In this document: one piece after another, positions 7,725 through 17,869 of the stretch
Numbering within the stretch: the first letter of the stretch is position 1
How the letters are laid out: every line of letters starts with the position of its first letter
Assembly: GCA_035296565.1 (NCBI GenBank)
Contig: DATHAQ010000037.1
Coordinates: forward strand, 1-64,000
Length of the DNA stretch: 64,000 nucleotides
DNA from: JACCZR01 sp035296565
GTDB lineage: Bacteria; Actinomycetota; Thermoleophilia; Solirubrobacterales; Thermoleophilaceae
Reading direction: 5' to 3'
Notes under the pieces: generated by a model
What the model saw: the letters and a program-made list of their open reading frames with translations, nothing else
The model's database searches: none
Told to the model about the DNA's origin: nothing
Program-made: the position numbers and the translations under genes

Positions 7725-9249
7725 CTATGTCCGGCCGGGCTGCGCGGCATGGGGTGTTCCCCTCATTTCCTCTTCGGGCAGGAGCCCGTGCTGCATCGCG
7801 AACAGGCTGGCGCTCGCCCTGCTCGACGCGCCGATCTTCGAGTAGATGTGCTCGATGTGGTTTCCCACCGTCTTGGGCGAGATGACCAGCTGCCCGGCGA
7901 CCTGCTTGTTCGACAGCCCTCGCGACAGCAACCGAGGCACCTCGACCTCGCGCGGCGTCAGGCCGGCGGGCCCCGCTCGGCGCACGACGCGGCGCCCTGC
8001 CGCGCCGAGCACCGCGTCGACGGCCTCCCCGTCGAGGCGGCCCGCCCTCACTTCCGACTCGAGCTCGGCCGCCGCCGCGTCGGCCGACAGCTGAGGTCGG
8101 TGAGGGCGTGGCTCGCGCATCGCCTGGAAGGCATCGGCCGCGCCCAGCACCCGAGCCGAGCGCGAGATCGCGCTCCCCGACAGCCCATGCGGATAGCCGG
8201 AGCCGTCCATGCGCTCGCGTAGCTGCACGGCGATCGCCCCGAGCGGCGCCAGCGCGTCGGACTGCCGCAGCATGCGCTCAGTCAGGTAGGGATGCATGCG
8301 GACGCGCTCCCACTCGCCCGCGCCCAGCGGCGCCGCCTTCTCCCAGATCGAATTGGAGACACCGAGCCGCCCCAGGCCATGCAGCAGGCCCGCGCGGCGC
8401 AGCGTCCGCACCTCTGATGGGGACATGTCCAGCCGGGCCCCCGCTTCGGCGGCCAGATCGGCGACTGCGTGCGAGTGGCCGAGCGTGTAGGTCGACTTCA
8501 GGTCGACGAAGTTGGCGATCGCCAGCAGTGCGGCGTCGAAGCGCTCGCCGGACAGCACGACGGCGAGAGCGGGCTCTGCCCCTATCACCGCGTCCCAGGT
8601 GGAAACCGAGTCGACGCCCGCGAGGATCATCTCGGCGTCGGAGGCGAGCAGCCCCGCCAGCGCAGGGTCGAACTGCTTGCCGCTGCGCGAGGCGGGCCGC
8701 GATCGGCACGTCTTCGCCCTCGAGCTCGCCCGGCCACCCGTTCCCGTCCCACTGCTCGTAGGCCGCGCCGACGGCCTGGACCACCTCGTCGGGCAGCTGG
8801 AGCTGCTCGGCCAGCGCCTGCGCCATGCCCGCGTGCTGGCTGATCATGTCGTCCACCTCGCGGTGGCCGGAGATCGCGAACTCGAGCCCGACCCTGAAGC
8901 GGTGCAGGGGCGGGTTGCCCGACCCCAGCAGACGCAGCCCCGACGCGGCCGCGCGCACGCCTCTCAGCTCCCCGTCGTACTTGCCGGACTTCAGCGCGAT
9001 GTCGTCGCCGAACCACTTCGCCTGCTCGTGGGCGTCCGAATGGCAGCCCACGTTGATGAGCAGCGCGGTGTAGTAGACGACGGCGCGCTCGTCCTCGTCG
9101 AGCCCCAGCCGCTCGGCGAGCCGTAGCGCGATGAGGCACTGCCGCAGCACGTGCTCCATCGGCTGTGCGAAGCCCAGGTCCACGCCCAGCGAGAGCGCGG
9201 CGACGAGCTCGGCCAGCCGAACGTGCGCGCGATCGGTCTCGTCAGCCAC
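7725..9249 (-). pseudogene. HD-domain/LuxR regulator broken by a frameshifting deletion
   Basis: Two frames together encode one protein of the HD-type phosphohydrolase plus LuxR helix-turn-helix family. The first part (9249 to about 8685) carries an N-terminal degenerate HD domain (YYTALLINVGCHSDAHEQAKWFGDD) and a GYP-like YEQWDGNGWPGELEGEDVPIAARLAQ. The second frame (about 8690 to 7725) carries RSGKQFDPALAGLLASDAE, a second HD-like domain (TYTLGHSHAVADLA, RMDGSGYPHGL) and a C-terminal LuxR helix-turn-helix (GLTPREVEVPRLLSRGLSNKQVAGQLVISPKTVGNHIEHIYSKIG). The frames meet at GCGCAGCGG around 8682-8690. As I recall it, intact relatives have roughly 25-30 more residues there, so a small non-triplet deletion is likely. 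It is either a true pseudogene, a split gene, or an assembly error. Confidence 0.75.
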
Positions 9250-9311
9250 GTGCCGAGCGTAATCCGCCCGGCAGCGGGCCGCCACGCAGCGCTGCGAGCT
9301 GCTCGCGTGAC

Positions 9312-10877
<1,566 letters not shown>

Positions 10878-10891
10878 GGCGGCGGAGCATT

Positions 10892-11770
10892 CTAGGTCAC
10901 GGCTCGCAGGGTCCTCTCGACGTGCCCGGGGTCGTGCCTGATCTGGTCGTGGGAGAAGCGCAAGCGCTGCAGGCCCTCTGCGGCGTGCGCGTGGTCGCGG
11001 TAGAGGTCCGTCGACTGCTGGACCGGAGTCCGGTGGTAACGCAAGCCATCGGTCTCGACCACCAGCCCGAGCTGACGCCAGACGAAGTCGACCCGGTGGC
11101 CGTTGATGCGGCGCTCCTCATCCGGGGCGGGGAGCCCCGCCCGCCTGGCTAGCGGGAGGAACAGGCGCTCGAGCTGCGAGTCCGTGAGGCGGAAGGTGCG
11201 ACGGTCCAGCGTCGTCCTCAACCGGGCGACTCCCGGGCGGCCGGAGATCGGCTCGATCTCGGCGCGAAGGGCCTCGGGGTCCACGAGGTCTTGCTTGTCG
11301 GCTTCGCCGATCGCGGCCTCCAAGGCGTTCCGGCCGAGTTGGGTGGCGAGGTCGACCAGCGTGGCCGCCGGTGTCGTCAGCGGGATGCCGTCCTTGCGGC
11401 TGCCCGGCCGGCGTGCGCGGTGCAGCGCGATGCCGGCCTGCGCGCGGGTCCTCCGCGGAGCGGCGACCTCGATGGCTCCGGCGTGGACGGGCAGGATGCC
11501 CCACATCGCGCCGGCGCTGCGCCTGCCCAGCATCGCCCCCTCCCCGCAAGCCAGCACAGCGGCCATCCAGCGGCCGCGTTGGCTCGGCTCTGCCCGCCCG
11601 GTCGAGTACACCCCGCGATAGAGGGGCCGCAGGCGCCCCGTTGCGATCCGGTGCTTGATGGCCTTTCGGCTGAAGCCCAGCCGGAGAAGCTGAGCGTGGG
11701 TGATCACCCAGTGCTGGCGGCGAGCCAGCGCCCAGGCTCGCGCCGATGAGTGTGCGTCTGAGGCCCCCAT
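10892..11770 (-). CDS. AbiEi-like winged-helix / DUF559-type endonuclease-fold protein
   Basis: A 292-residue protein with two parts. Residues about 10-60 form the winged-helix start typical of AbiEi antitoxins and their relatives (ARRQHWVITHAQLLRLGFSRKAIKHRIATGRLRPLYRGVYS). The C-terminal third (about 200-285) resembles DUF559, a Vsr/restriction-endonuclease fold: RINGHRVDFVWRQLGLVVETDGLRYH contains the Asp and Glu-x-Asp acidic positions expected for metal binding. Such standalone proteins are common in actinobacteria and usually have no partner toxin; none is adjacent here. It lies 14 bases upstream of pccB on the same strand. The function is unknown, and a DNA-processing role is possible. 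Confidence 0.75.
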   Translation of the reverse strand: MGASDAHSSARAWALARRQHWVITHAQLLRLGFSRKAIKHRIATGRLRPLYRGVYSTGRAEPSQRGRWMAAVLACGEGAMLGRRSAGAMWGILPVHAGAIEVAAPRRTRAQAGIALHRARRPGSRKDGIPLTTPAATLVDLATQLGRNALEAAIGEADKQDLVDPEALRAEIEPISGRPGVARLRTTLDRRTFRLTDSQLERLFLPLARRAGLPAPDEERRINGHRVDFVWRQLGLVVETDGLRYHRTPVQQSTDLYRDHAHAAEGLQRLRFSHDQIRHDPGHVERTLRAVT

Positions 11771-11847
11771 CGGGGACCTGAGTGCACAGCTGATCCGCCT
11801 TCGCCCCCGGTGGCGCGGCCGCGAGGGCCGGGGCTTACACTCCGCCG

Positions 11848-13701
11848 ATGGCGAGGCGGGGTCTGTGGGTCGTGGGAGTCCTCCTCGCGCTGCTCGTGGC
11901 CGCCCCCGCCGCCCAAGCCGCCAAGCGCTGCGGCGAGCCTGGCTCGCGCTGGCAGCGCGCCACGCCGCCCCAGGCCGGCATGGACGCCGCGAAGGTGCGC
12001 GCGGCCATCGACTACGGCACGGTCAACGCGGGCTTCGCGGTGCGCGTCTACCGCCACGGCTGCCTGGTCGGCGAGGACTCGGTGAACCCCGAGGGCCGCA
12101 CGGGCCGGTTCGAGAGCTGGTCGCTAGCCAAGTCGGTCACGGCGATGGTGTTCGGGCGGGCGATGACCCAGGAGCTGATCAGCCGCCACGACCGCATCGG
12201 CGGGCTGATCACCGAGGCCGACCGGCCGCACGGGGCGGTCTCGATCGAGCAGCTGCTGCGCATGACCTCAGGCCTGCACTGGAACGGCTTTCGCGACTAC
12301 AACATCTTCATGCGCGACCGGCTGCGCGACGGCCTCACCGTGCCGTTCGACAAGACGCCGGGCACCTACTTCGAGTACTCCCAGAGCGGCCCGGCGCTTG
12401 CCGCCGAGTCCGTGCAGCGGGCGGTGGGCGAGGACTTTCAGAGCTACGCCCAGCGCGAGCTCTTCGGCCCGCTGGGGATAGGGCGCGGTGACTGGTTCTG
12501 GCGGCGCGACCAGGTGGGGCACACCCAGGGCTTCTTCGGCCTGAACATGAGGCCCGACGACTTCGGGCGCCTCGGCGACCTCCTGCGCCGCGACGGGGTC
12601 TGGCGCGGTCGTCGCCTTCTCTCTCACACCTTCGTCCGCCAGGCGCTCTCGGCCAGCAGGACCAACGGCTGCTACGGCTGGCTGATCTGGATCAACAGCA
12701 GGAAGCCGTGCGTGAGCCCGCGCGTTGGCAGCCGGCCCGTGAGCGGCAGCCGTGACTTCCCGACCCTGCCGCCGGACCTATACCGCTTCTCGGGCTTGTT
12801 CGGTCAGGTGGTGGCCGTGTTCCCGAGCCAGGACGTGATGGTCGTGCGCACCGGGCAGGAGTCCTCGCCGGCGTTCTCGGGCGGCTCGAGCTGGGAGCAG
12901 GGCCTCTACGAGCGGGTGCTCGGGGCGATCACCGACCAGCGCGTCCCCCGCCCGCGCGACGCCGGCGACCCCAACCCCGAGACTCCCGACGCCGACCGTG
13001 GCTTCCAGACCGCGGTCTTCAACCCCGAGCAGTACCTGCCGGGGATCGTCCAGCCCCCGCTGCCGGCGGCCGGCCCCCGGCGTGCCCGCGCGATGCAGAT
13101 GCGCCTGCTGCGCCCACGAGCGAGCCTGCGGGGCTTCGTGAACGTGCGGCTGGCTTGCCCGGGCCGCTGGCCGGGCGGGCCGCCGGGCCGCTGCTTCGGA
13201 CGCGCCACGCTCGAAGGTGCGCCCCGCGGGCGCAGCTACGACATCGGGCCGGGCGAGGCCCAGCGCTTCTCGTTCCGGCTGACCGCCCGCCGCCGCGCCT
13301 CGCTCAAGCGCCGCGGCAAGCTGCGCCTTGAGCTGGCAACGCGCAACCGGGACACGCTGGACGGAACCCCGGCCACGGAGGGCCTCGGCGTGGTCCGGCC
13401 GCCTGTCGCACCCCGACTGCGGCTCCTGACCCGGCGCCTGGTGGTCCGCCGCGGCCGGGTGAGAATCAGGGTCGCCTGTCCACGGCGCGGCGACACCGGC
13501 TGCCGCGGGCGGCTGGTCCTTCGCTCGCGGCGCGGGCGTCGGCTGGGCTCACGCACCTTCAGGCTGGGCAAGGGTCGCCGGGCGGTGCTGCGGATGCGCG
13601 TGCGCCGCAGCGCTCGGGGCCGGGCGCGGCTGGCGGCGAAGACGTCGGTTCGCGGCGGCTACTCGAGCATCGCGCGCCGCCGGGTGCGCGTGGTGCGCTG
13701 A
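11848..13701 (+). CDS. secreted serine hydrolase of the beta-lactamase/penicillin-binding family
   Basis: A 617-residue protein with a signal peptide (LWVVGVLLALLVAAPAAQA). The catalytic domain spans about residues 35-370. The active-site Ser-x-x-Lys is S92-L-A-K95, the second motif Tyr is Y177 in FEYSQSG, and SIEQLLRMTSGLHW is the characteristic helix after the active site. These class-C beta-lactamase-like enzymes act as esterases, D-amino-acid or peptidoglycan hydrolases outside the cell. The last ~220 residues are Arg-rich with two beta-sandwich-like repeats, probably wall- or polymer-binding. Start ATG follows a 77-base gap from the divergent AbiEi-like gene. The true substrate is unknown; true beta-lactamase activity is not implied. 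Confidence 0.88.
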   Translation: MARRGLWVVGVLLALLVAAPAAQAAKRCGEPGSRWQRATPPQAGMDAAKVRAAIDYGTVNAGFAVRVYRHGCLVGEDSVNPEGRTGRFESWSLAKSVTAMVFGRAMTQELISRHDRIGGLITEADRPHGAVSIEQLLRMTSGLHWNGFRDYNIFMRDRLRDGLTVPFDKTPGTYFEYSQSGPALAAESVQRAVGEDFQSYAQRELFGPLGIGRGDWFWRRDQVGHTQGFFGLNMRPDDFGRLGDLLRRDGVWRGRRLLSHTFVRQALSASRTNGCYGWLIWINSRKPCVSPRVGSRPVSGSRDFPTLPPDLYRFSGLFGQVVAVFPSQDVMVVRTGQESSPAFSGGSSWEQGLYERVLGAITDQRVPRPRDAGDPNPETPDADRGFQTAVFNPEQYLPGIVQPPLPAAGPRRARAMQMRLLRPRASLRGFVNVRLACPGRWPGGPPGRCFGRATLEGAPRGRSYDIGPGEAQRFSFRLTARRRASLKRRGKLRLELATRNRDTLDGTPATEGLGVVRPPVAPRLRLLTRRLVVRRGRVRIRVACPRRGDTGCRGRLVLRSRRGRRLGSRTFRLGKGRRAVLRMRVRRSARGRARLAAKTSVRGGYSSIARRRVRVVR

Positions 13702-13710
13702 GCCCGCGCG

Positions 13711-14073
13711 CTACTCGCGCGAGAACGGCTGGCGCCGGTCGAAGCCCAGCTCGTCGAGCAGGCCGTGCAGGCGCTGTTCGAGGTCGGCGTGGGGCGAGGT
13801 CCCCGGAGGGCGCTTACGAAAGCGGCTCCAGAGGCCCGCGCGGGCCACTTCCTGCCCGACCTCGGCGCTGAGCGTGACCTTCGTGCCCCAGCCCGAGGGC
13901 TCGAGCGAGGCGCTTCCTTGTGCACCTTGCGCCTCCCAGCGCACGCTCCGCTCGTCCTCTGTGACCTCCACCTTGGCCTCGCCGATGGCTTCGGCCAGCC
14001 GCCCTTCGCTCAGCTCCGGCCAGAGCTCAGGGGGCGACTTGACCAGGGTGCGAGAGACCTCGAACTTGGGCAT
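13711..14073 (-). CDS. small SRPBCC-like (START-type fold) protein
   Basis: A 120-residue soluble protein. The start MPKFEVSRTLVKSPPELWPELSE followed by alternating strands (KVEVTEDERSVRWEAQ, GSASLEPSGWGTKVTLSAEV) resembles the polyketide cyclase/SRPBCC ligand-binding fold, in which an N-terminal strand and helix are followed by antiparallel strands and a long C-terminal helix (LEQRLHGLLDELGF). The ligand is unknown. It ends nine bases from the convergent serine hydrolase and is separated from the mutase gene upstream by a 158-base gap with hairpins. The fold call is from pattern only. Confidence 0.6.
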   Translation of the reverse strand: MPKFEVSRTLVKSPPELWPELSEGRLAEAIGEAKVEVTEDERSVRWEAQGAQGSASLEPSGWGTKVTLSAEVGQEVARAGLWSRFRKRPPGTSPHADLEQRLHGLLDELGFDRRQPFSRE

Positions 14074-14124
14074 CGCGCCAGGGTTTCGCCAGCCCTGTAC
14101 CCCCTCCTTCCCGTTGGGCGGAGG

Positions 14125-14148
14125 CGCCCGACGCCCGGCGTCGGGGCG
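14125..14148. terminator. GC-rich hairpin between the mutase and SRPBCC-like genes
   Basis: CGCCCGACGC and GCGTCGGGGCG form a ten-base-pair stem with one bulged G and a three-base loop. It lies downstream of the minus-strand mutase gene and upstream of the SRPBCC-like gene. No T tract follows on either strand, so an intrinsic terminator is uncertain. Confidence 0.35.
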
Positions 14149-14184
14149 ACGCGGCGGTTTGTCAACAGACCTCGAACACGGGCA

Positions 14185-14206
14185 CCGCGGGCGGGGCTGC
14201 CCGCGG
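14185..14206. terminator. perfect 8-bp inverted repeat after the methylmalonyl-CoA mutase gene
   Basis: CCGCGGGC, six bases, then GCCCGCGG: a perfect stem located 26-47 bases beyond the mutase stop on the minus strand. The position suits a transcription terminator or 3' end stabiliser, though no T run follows. Confidence 0.45.
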
Positions 14207-14231
14207 CCGTTCTGCCCGAGAGCAGGGCGAT

Positions 14232-15851
14232 TCAGGCCTCGGAGTACTCCCCGTACTCGTCGCGCAGCACGCCGCAGACCTCGCCGATGCTGGCCTTGTC
14301 CCTCAGCGCCGCGCGCATCGGCTCGAGCAGGTTGCCGTCGCCCTTCGCAGTCTCACGCAGGGCGTCGAGCCGCTTCTGCAGCGCGTCGTCGTCGCGCTCG
14401 GACTTGAACCTCCCCAGCCGCTCTACCTGCTCGCGCTCGGATTCGGGGTCCACGCGGAGGATGTCCACCTCGTCCACCTGGTCGGTGACGTACTCGTTCA
14501 CGCCGACCACGATGTCCTGCTTGATGCGGTAGCGCTCCTCGTAGCCCCAGGCCGACTCCTCCACCTCCGCGCGGATGAAGGGGATGCACTGCACCGAGCC
14601 GCCCAGCTCGTCGACCTTGTCGATCAGACCCTGCGCGCCCGTCTCGATCTGATCGGTCAGCGCCTCGACGAAGTAGGAGCCGGCGAAGGGGTCGACGGTG
14701 TCGGTGGCGCCCGACTCGTGGGCGAGGATCTGCTGGGTTCGCAGAGCGATGCGCGCGGCGCGCTCGGTGGGCAGGGCCAGCGCCTCGTCGAAGCCGTTGG
14801 TGTGCAGCGACTGAGTCCCCCCACACGCGGCCGCGAAGCCCTGCAGCGCCACGCGCACGATGTTGTTCTCGGGCTGCTGGGCGGCCAGGGTCACGCCGCC
14901 GGTCTGGGTGTGGAAGCGGATGGTCTGCGCTTTCTCGTTCTCCGAGCCGAAACGCTCGCGCACGATGCGCGCCCACATGCGCCGGGCGGCGCGGAACTTG
15001 GCCACCTCCTGGAAGACGTTGTTGTGGCCGTTGAAGAAGAAGGCCAGCCGCGGCCCGAAGGAGTCGATGTCCAGGCCCGCGTCCAGCGCTGCCTCGACGT
15101 AGGCGATCGCGTTGGCCAGCGTGAAGCCGACCTCCTGAACGGCCGAGCAGCCCTTCTCGCGCATGTGGTAGCCCGAGATCGAGATCGTGTTCCACTTCGG
15201 CACGTTCTGCGCGCAGTAGGCGAACAGGTCGGTGGTGAGGCGCATCGCCGGCTCGGGCGGGTAGATGAAGTTCCCGCGCGCGATGTACTCCTTGAGCACG
15301 TCGTTCTGGGTCGTGCCGCGCAGGTCCTTGGAGTCCACGCCCTGCTCCTCGCCGACCAGCTCGTAGAGCAGGAGCAGCACGCTGGCGGGCGCGTTGATGG
15401 TCATCGATGTCGAGACGTCCGCCAGCGGGATGCCGTCGAACACGCGCCGCATGTCGTCGATGGTGTCGATGGCCACGCCGGTGCGGCCGACCTCGCCCTC
15501 GCACAGTGGGTCGTCGGAGTCGCGGCCGAGCTGGGTGGGCAGATCGAAGGCCATCGACAGCCCCGTCGAGCCGTGCTCGATCAGATAGTGGAAGCGCTCG
15601 TTGGTCTCCTTGGCGCTGGCGTAGCCGGCGTACTGGCGCATCGTCCAGCGGCGCTTGCGGTACATCTCACGGTGGATGCCGCGGGTGAACGGGTACTCGC
15701 CCGGCTCGCCGAGGCGCTCCTCGAGGCCGTCGTCGACGTCGGTCTCGTCGTACAGCGGCTTGATCTCGATGCCCGAGTCGGTAAAGACCCGCTCGTCGTC
15801 GGGGCCGACGATCGGGGCAATGGTGGGCTTGTACTCGCGCTCGGTGGCCAC
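14232..15851 (-). CDS. methylmalonyl-CoA mutase-type large (catalytic) subunit, lacking the B12-binding domain
   Basis: A 539-residue acyl-CoA mutase substrate-binding barrel. Characteristic blocks are YPFTRGIHREMYRKRRWTMRQYAGYASAKETNERFHYL at about 53-90, the GLSMAFDLPTQLGRDSDDP substrate region, TTQNDVLKEYIARGNFIYPP, ISISGYHMREKGCSAVQE and RFHTQTGGVTLAAQQPENNIVRVALQG. The protein ends before the cobalamin-binding DxHxxG domain seen in single-chain mutases, so a separate B12-binding small subunit must exist elsewhere, as in archaeal and some actinobacterial enzymes. The likely reaction is (R)-methylmalonyl-CoA to succinyl-CoA; isobutyryl-CoA or ethylmalonyl-CoA mutase activity is an alternative. 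It fits with pccB at 9312 although the genes are not in one operon. Confidence 0.92.
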   Translation of the reverse strand: MATEREYKPTIAPIVGPDDERVFTDSGIEIKPLYDETDVDDGLEERLGEPGEYPFTRGIHREMYRKRRWTMRQYAGYASAKETNERFHYLIEHGSTGLSMAFDLPTQLGRDSDDPLCEGEVGRTGVAIDTIDDMRRVFDGIPLADVSTSMTINAPASVLLLLYELVGEEQGVDSKDLRGTTQNDVLKEYIARGNFIYPPEPAMRLTTDLFAYCAQNVPKWNTISISGYHMREKGCSAVQEVGFTLANAIAYVEAALDAGLDIDSFGPRLAFFFNGHNNVFQEVAKFRAARRMWARIVRERFGSENEKAQTIRFHTQTGGVTLAAQQPENNIVRVALQGFAAACGGTQSLHTNGFDEALALPTERAARIALRTQQILAHESGATDTVDPFAGSYFVEALTDQIETGAQGLIDKVDELGGSVQCIPFIRAEVEESAWGYEERYRIKQDIVVGVNEYVTDQVDEVDILRVDPESEREQVERLGRFKSERDDDALQKRLDALRETAKGDGNLLEPMRAALRDKASIGEVCGVLRDEYGEYSEA

Positions 15852-15880
15852 GCGGTCAGGATACGGACGCGCGGCGTGGG

Positions 15881-16204
15881 CTAGGCGGGATCGGCGGGCG
15901 GCACGGCCGCAACCGCCTCGTCCAGGGTCTCGCAGATGCCGACCGTGGAGCCCAGGCCGACCAGCTCGGCCACGCGGCGGACCACAGCCCGCTCAGGCAG
16001 GACGATGACCACCTTCTGCTGGCGCCCGTGCAGGCGCTCGGCCATATCGAACAGCGCGTTGATCCCGGCGCTGTCCATGAAGCTGACCTCCTGGAGGTCG
16101 ACCACGATCCCGTGGTCGCGGTTGGTCAGGGCCGCGAGCATCGCGTCGTGTACTCCGACGGCCGAGGAGAGCTCGAACTCCGCACCCAGCCGGGCCACGA
16201 CCAC
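15881..16204 (-). CDS. STAS-domain anti-sigma factor antagonist
   Basis: A 107-residue STAS protein of the RsbV/SpoIIAA type. The phosphorylatable serine is S45 in SFMDSAGINAL, preceded by the strand GIVVDLQEV. In partner switching, the unphosphorylated form binds the anti-sigma kinase and frees a sigma factor. The neighbouring upstream gene encodes both a PP2C phosphatase and a HATPase kinase domain, a complete switching pair. The canonical start is GTG 16204, but the typical first strand (LSIERRDGVVVARL) begins eight codons earlier at a CTG (16228) that overlaps the upstream stop as CTGA, so the real protein may be 115 residues. Confidence 0.88.
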   Translation of the reverse strand: MVVARLGAEFELSSAVGVHDAMLAALTNRDHGIVVDLQEVSFMDSAGINALFDMAERLHGRQQKVVIVLPERAVVRRVAELVGLGSTVGICETLDEAVAAVPPADPA

Positions 16205-16224
16205 GCCATCGCGGCGCTCGATGC

Positions 16225-17832
16225 TCAGGTGGTCGTTCGTGTCGGCTCCCGTTCGAGTTGGTGGCGGATCTTCACTGTGGTCCCGTCGTCTGTCCGATCG
16301 ATCTCGACGGAATCCACCAGCGCCTCCATCATCTTTATGCCACGGCCGCGGTTCGTGCCGCGCGGTGGTCGCCAGCTCCCGTAGTCGCGCACCGTCACGG
16401 CCACGTCGTCATCGCCGTCGCCGGCCACCTCCACGTCGAAGGCTCGCTGGTCGGGGGGATAGGCGTGCTCGATGGCGTTGGAGCACGCCTCCGCGGCCGC
16501 CAGCAGCACCGCGTCCGAGTCCCACTGGCCGGCCCCCTTGTCCTCGAGCCAGCGCGAGAGGAGGCGCCTGAAGAGCGGAGCCGAATCGCGATCGGCCGGA
16601 AGTGTCACCCGCATCGGGTCGGGGAGGACCTCCGTCTCGATGGCGATCAGCGCGGCGTCGTCCTCGATGCCCTCATCGGGCAGCATCGAGTCGAAGACGT
16701 GCTGGCAGAACGAGTCGACGCTGCCATCCAAGCCGCCGGCGATCGAGACCAAGCGCTCCAGTCCCACGTCGAGCGACTCCGCAGGGCGCTCGACGAGCCC
16801 GTCGGTGTAGAGGAGAAGTCGCGAGCCCGGGGTCAAACTGGTCTCCAGCAAGCTGTAGGAGGGGGTCACCGTCGCCCCGAGCGGCGGTGCGGGAGCCAGC
16901 TCGAGCAGCTGAGCCTCGCCCTCGGGCGAGACCAGCACGGGCGGCGCGTTGGCCGCCGCGACGATCTCCATCGCGCTGTTGCGTGGGTCGAGGACGATGA
17001 AGACGAGCGTGGCCGTGCGGCCGGGCTCGAGCTGGCGAAGCAGCGTGTTGAGGCGCTCGATCGTCTCGAGCGGCGACCGCTCGTCCAGGGCGTAGGCCCG
17101 CAGGGCCGAGCGCAGCTGCGCCATCACTGCGGCGGCGCGAAAGCCCCGCCCGACAACGTCGCCGATCGCCATGCACAGGGTGCCGCTGCGGGTGACGAAG
17201 GCGTCGTACCAGTCGCCGCCCAGCAGGGCGGAGGCCGCTGGGGAGTAGCGCGCGGCCACGCGCAGGCCGGGAAACGAGGGGAGGCCCTGGGGCAGCAGCG
17301 ACCGCTGAAGCTCCTCGGCGAGGCCGCGCTCGCGCTCGGCCATCCGAGCGTGGATGGCCAGCGCGGCGCGGTCGCCGGCACGCTGCAGGAGGTCGGTGTC
17401 CTGGGGCGTGAACTCCCGGTCGCCGAGGCTCCCGACGTGAAGCACGCCCGTCACCTCGCCCTCGGCTATGAGAGGGACGCCCAGCAGCGAACGCAGCCCC
17501 TTCTCTCGCAGGATCGGGTTGTAGATCTCGGCGGTGGCCACGTCGGGGATGTGAACCGGCCGGCGCCCGGCGGCAACGCGACCCGCGAAGCCAGCGCCCA
17601 GCGGCACGCGGACCAGGGCCTCGACCTCCTCCTCCAGTCCCTTGGCCGCCCGGGCGACCAGGTTGCGCCGGTCCGCGTCGATCAGGAGCACGGCGGCGGT
17701 ATCGACCTGGAGGATGTCCCTCACGCGCGTGAGCAGCTCGTCGAGCAGCTGTTCCAGCGGCAGGTAGGAGAGCGCCGCGTCGGTGACGGCCTGGATGTCC
17801 TCGAGCTGGCTCCTGGACTGCTCGCTGGCCAC
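16225..17832 (-). CDS. GAF - PP2C (SpoIIE-type) phosphatase - HATPase fusion regulator
   Basis: A 535-residue cytoplasmic signalling protein. A GAF sensor occupies about residues 25-165. A SpoIIE-type PP2C phosphatase follows (about 180-400) with metal-binding Asp in GGDWYD (205-210) and GDVVGRG (224-230), plus LLLYTDGLVE. The C-terminal domain (about 410-530) is an RsbW-like ATPase with N452 in EACSNAIEHAY and the glycine box GRGIKMM at 496-502. It can therefore both dephosphorylate and phosphorylate a STAS partner, and one is encoded immediately downstream. GTG 17832 was chosen to avoid overlap with the divergent moaX. ATG 17871 would add 13 residues and overlap it by two bases. No membrane segment is seen. 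Confidence 0.88.
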   Translation of the reverse strand: MASEQSRSQLEDIQAVTDAALSYLPLEQLLDELLTRVRDILQVDTAAVLLIDADRRNLVARAAKGLEEEVEALVRVPLGAGFAGRVAAGRRPVHIPDVATAEIYNPILREKGLRSLLGVPLIAEGEVTGVLHVGSLGDREFTPQDTDLLQRAGDRAALAIHARMAERERGLAEELQRSLLPQGLPSFPGLRVAARYSPAASALLGGDWYDAFVTRSGTLCMAIGDVVGRGFRAAAVMAQLRSALRAYALDERSPLETIERLNTLLRQLEPGRTATLVFIVLDPRNSAMEIVAAANAPPVLVSPEGEAQLLELAPAPPLGATVTPSYSLLETSLTPGSRLLLYTDGLVERPAESLDVGLERLVSIAGGLDGSVDSFCQHVFDSMLPDEGIEDDAALIAIETEVLPDPMRVTLPADRDSAPLFRRLLSRWLEDKGAGQWDSDAVLLAAAEACSNAIEHAYPPDQRAFDVEVAGDGDDDVAVTVRDYGSWRPPRGTNRGRGIKMMEALVDSVEIDRTDDGTTVKIRHQLEREPTRTTT

Positions 17833-17869
17833 GGCGGGGAGCCTACTTCGACTGCCCGTAGGATCCAGC

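Noticed and set aside
10892..11770. A toxin-antitoxin pair around the AbiEi-like gene.
   Set aside because: Neighbours are pccB and a secreted hydrolase; no AbiEii-like nucleotidyltransferase gene is present.
14160..14165. A TTGACA on the minus strand upstream of the SRPBCC-like gene.
   Set aside because: No acceptable -10 hexamer at 16-18 bases, so a vegetative promoter is not supported.
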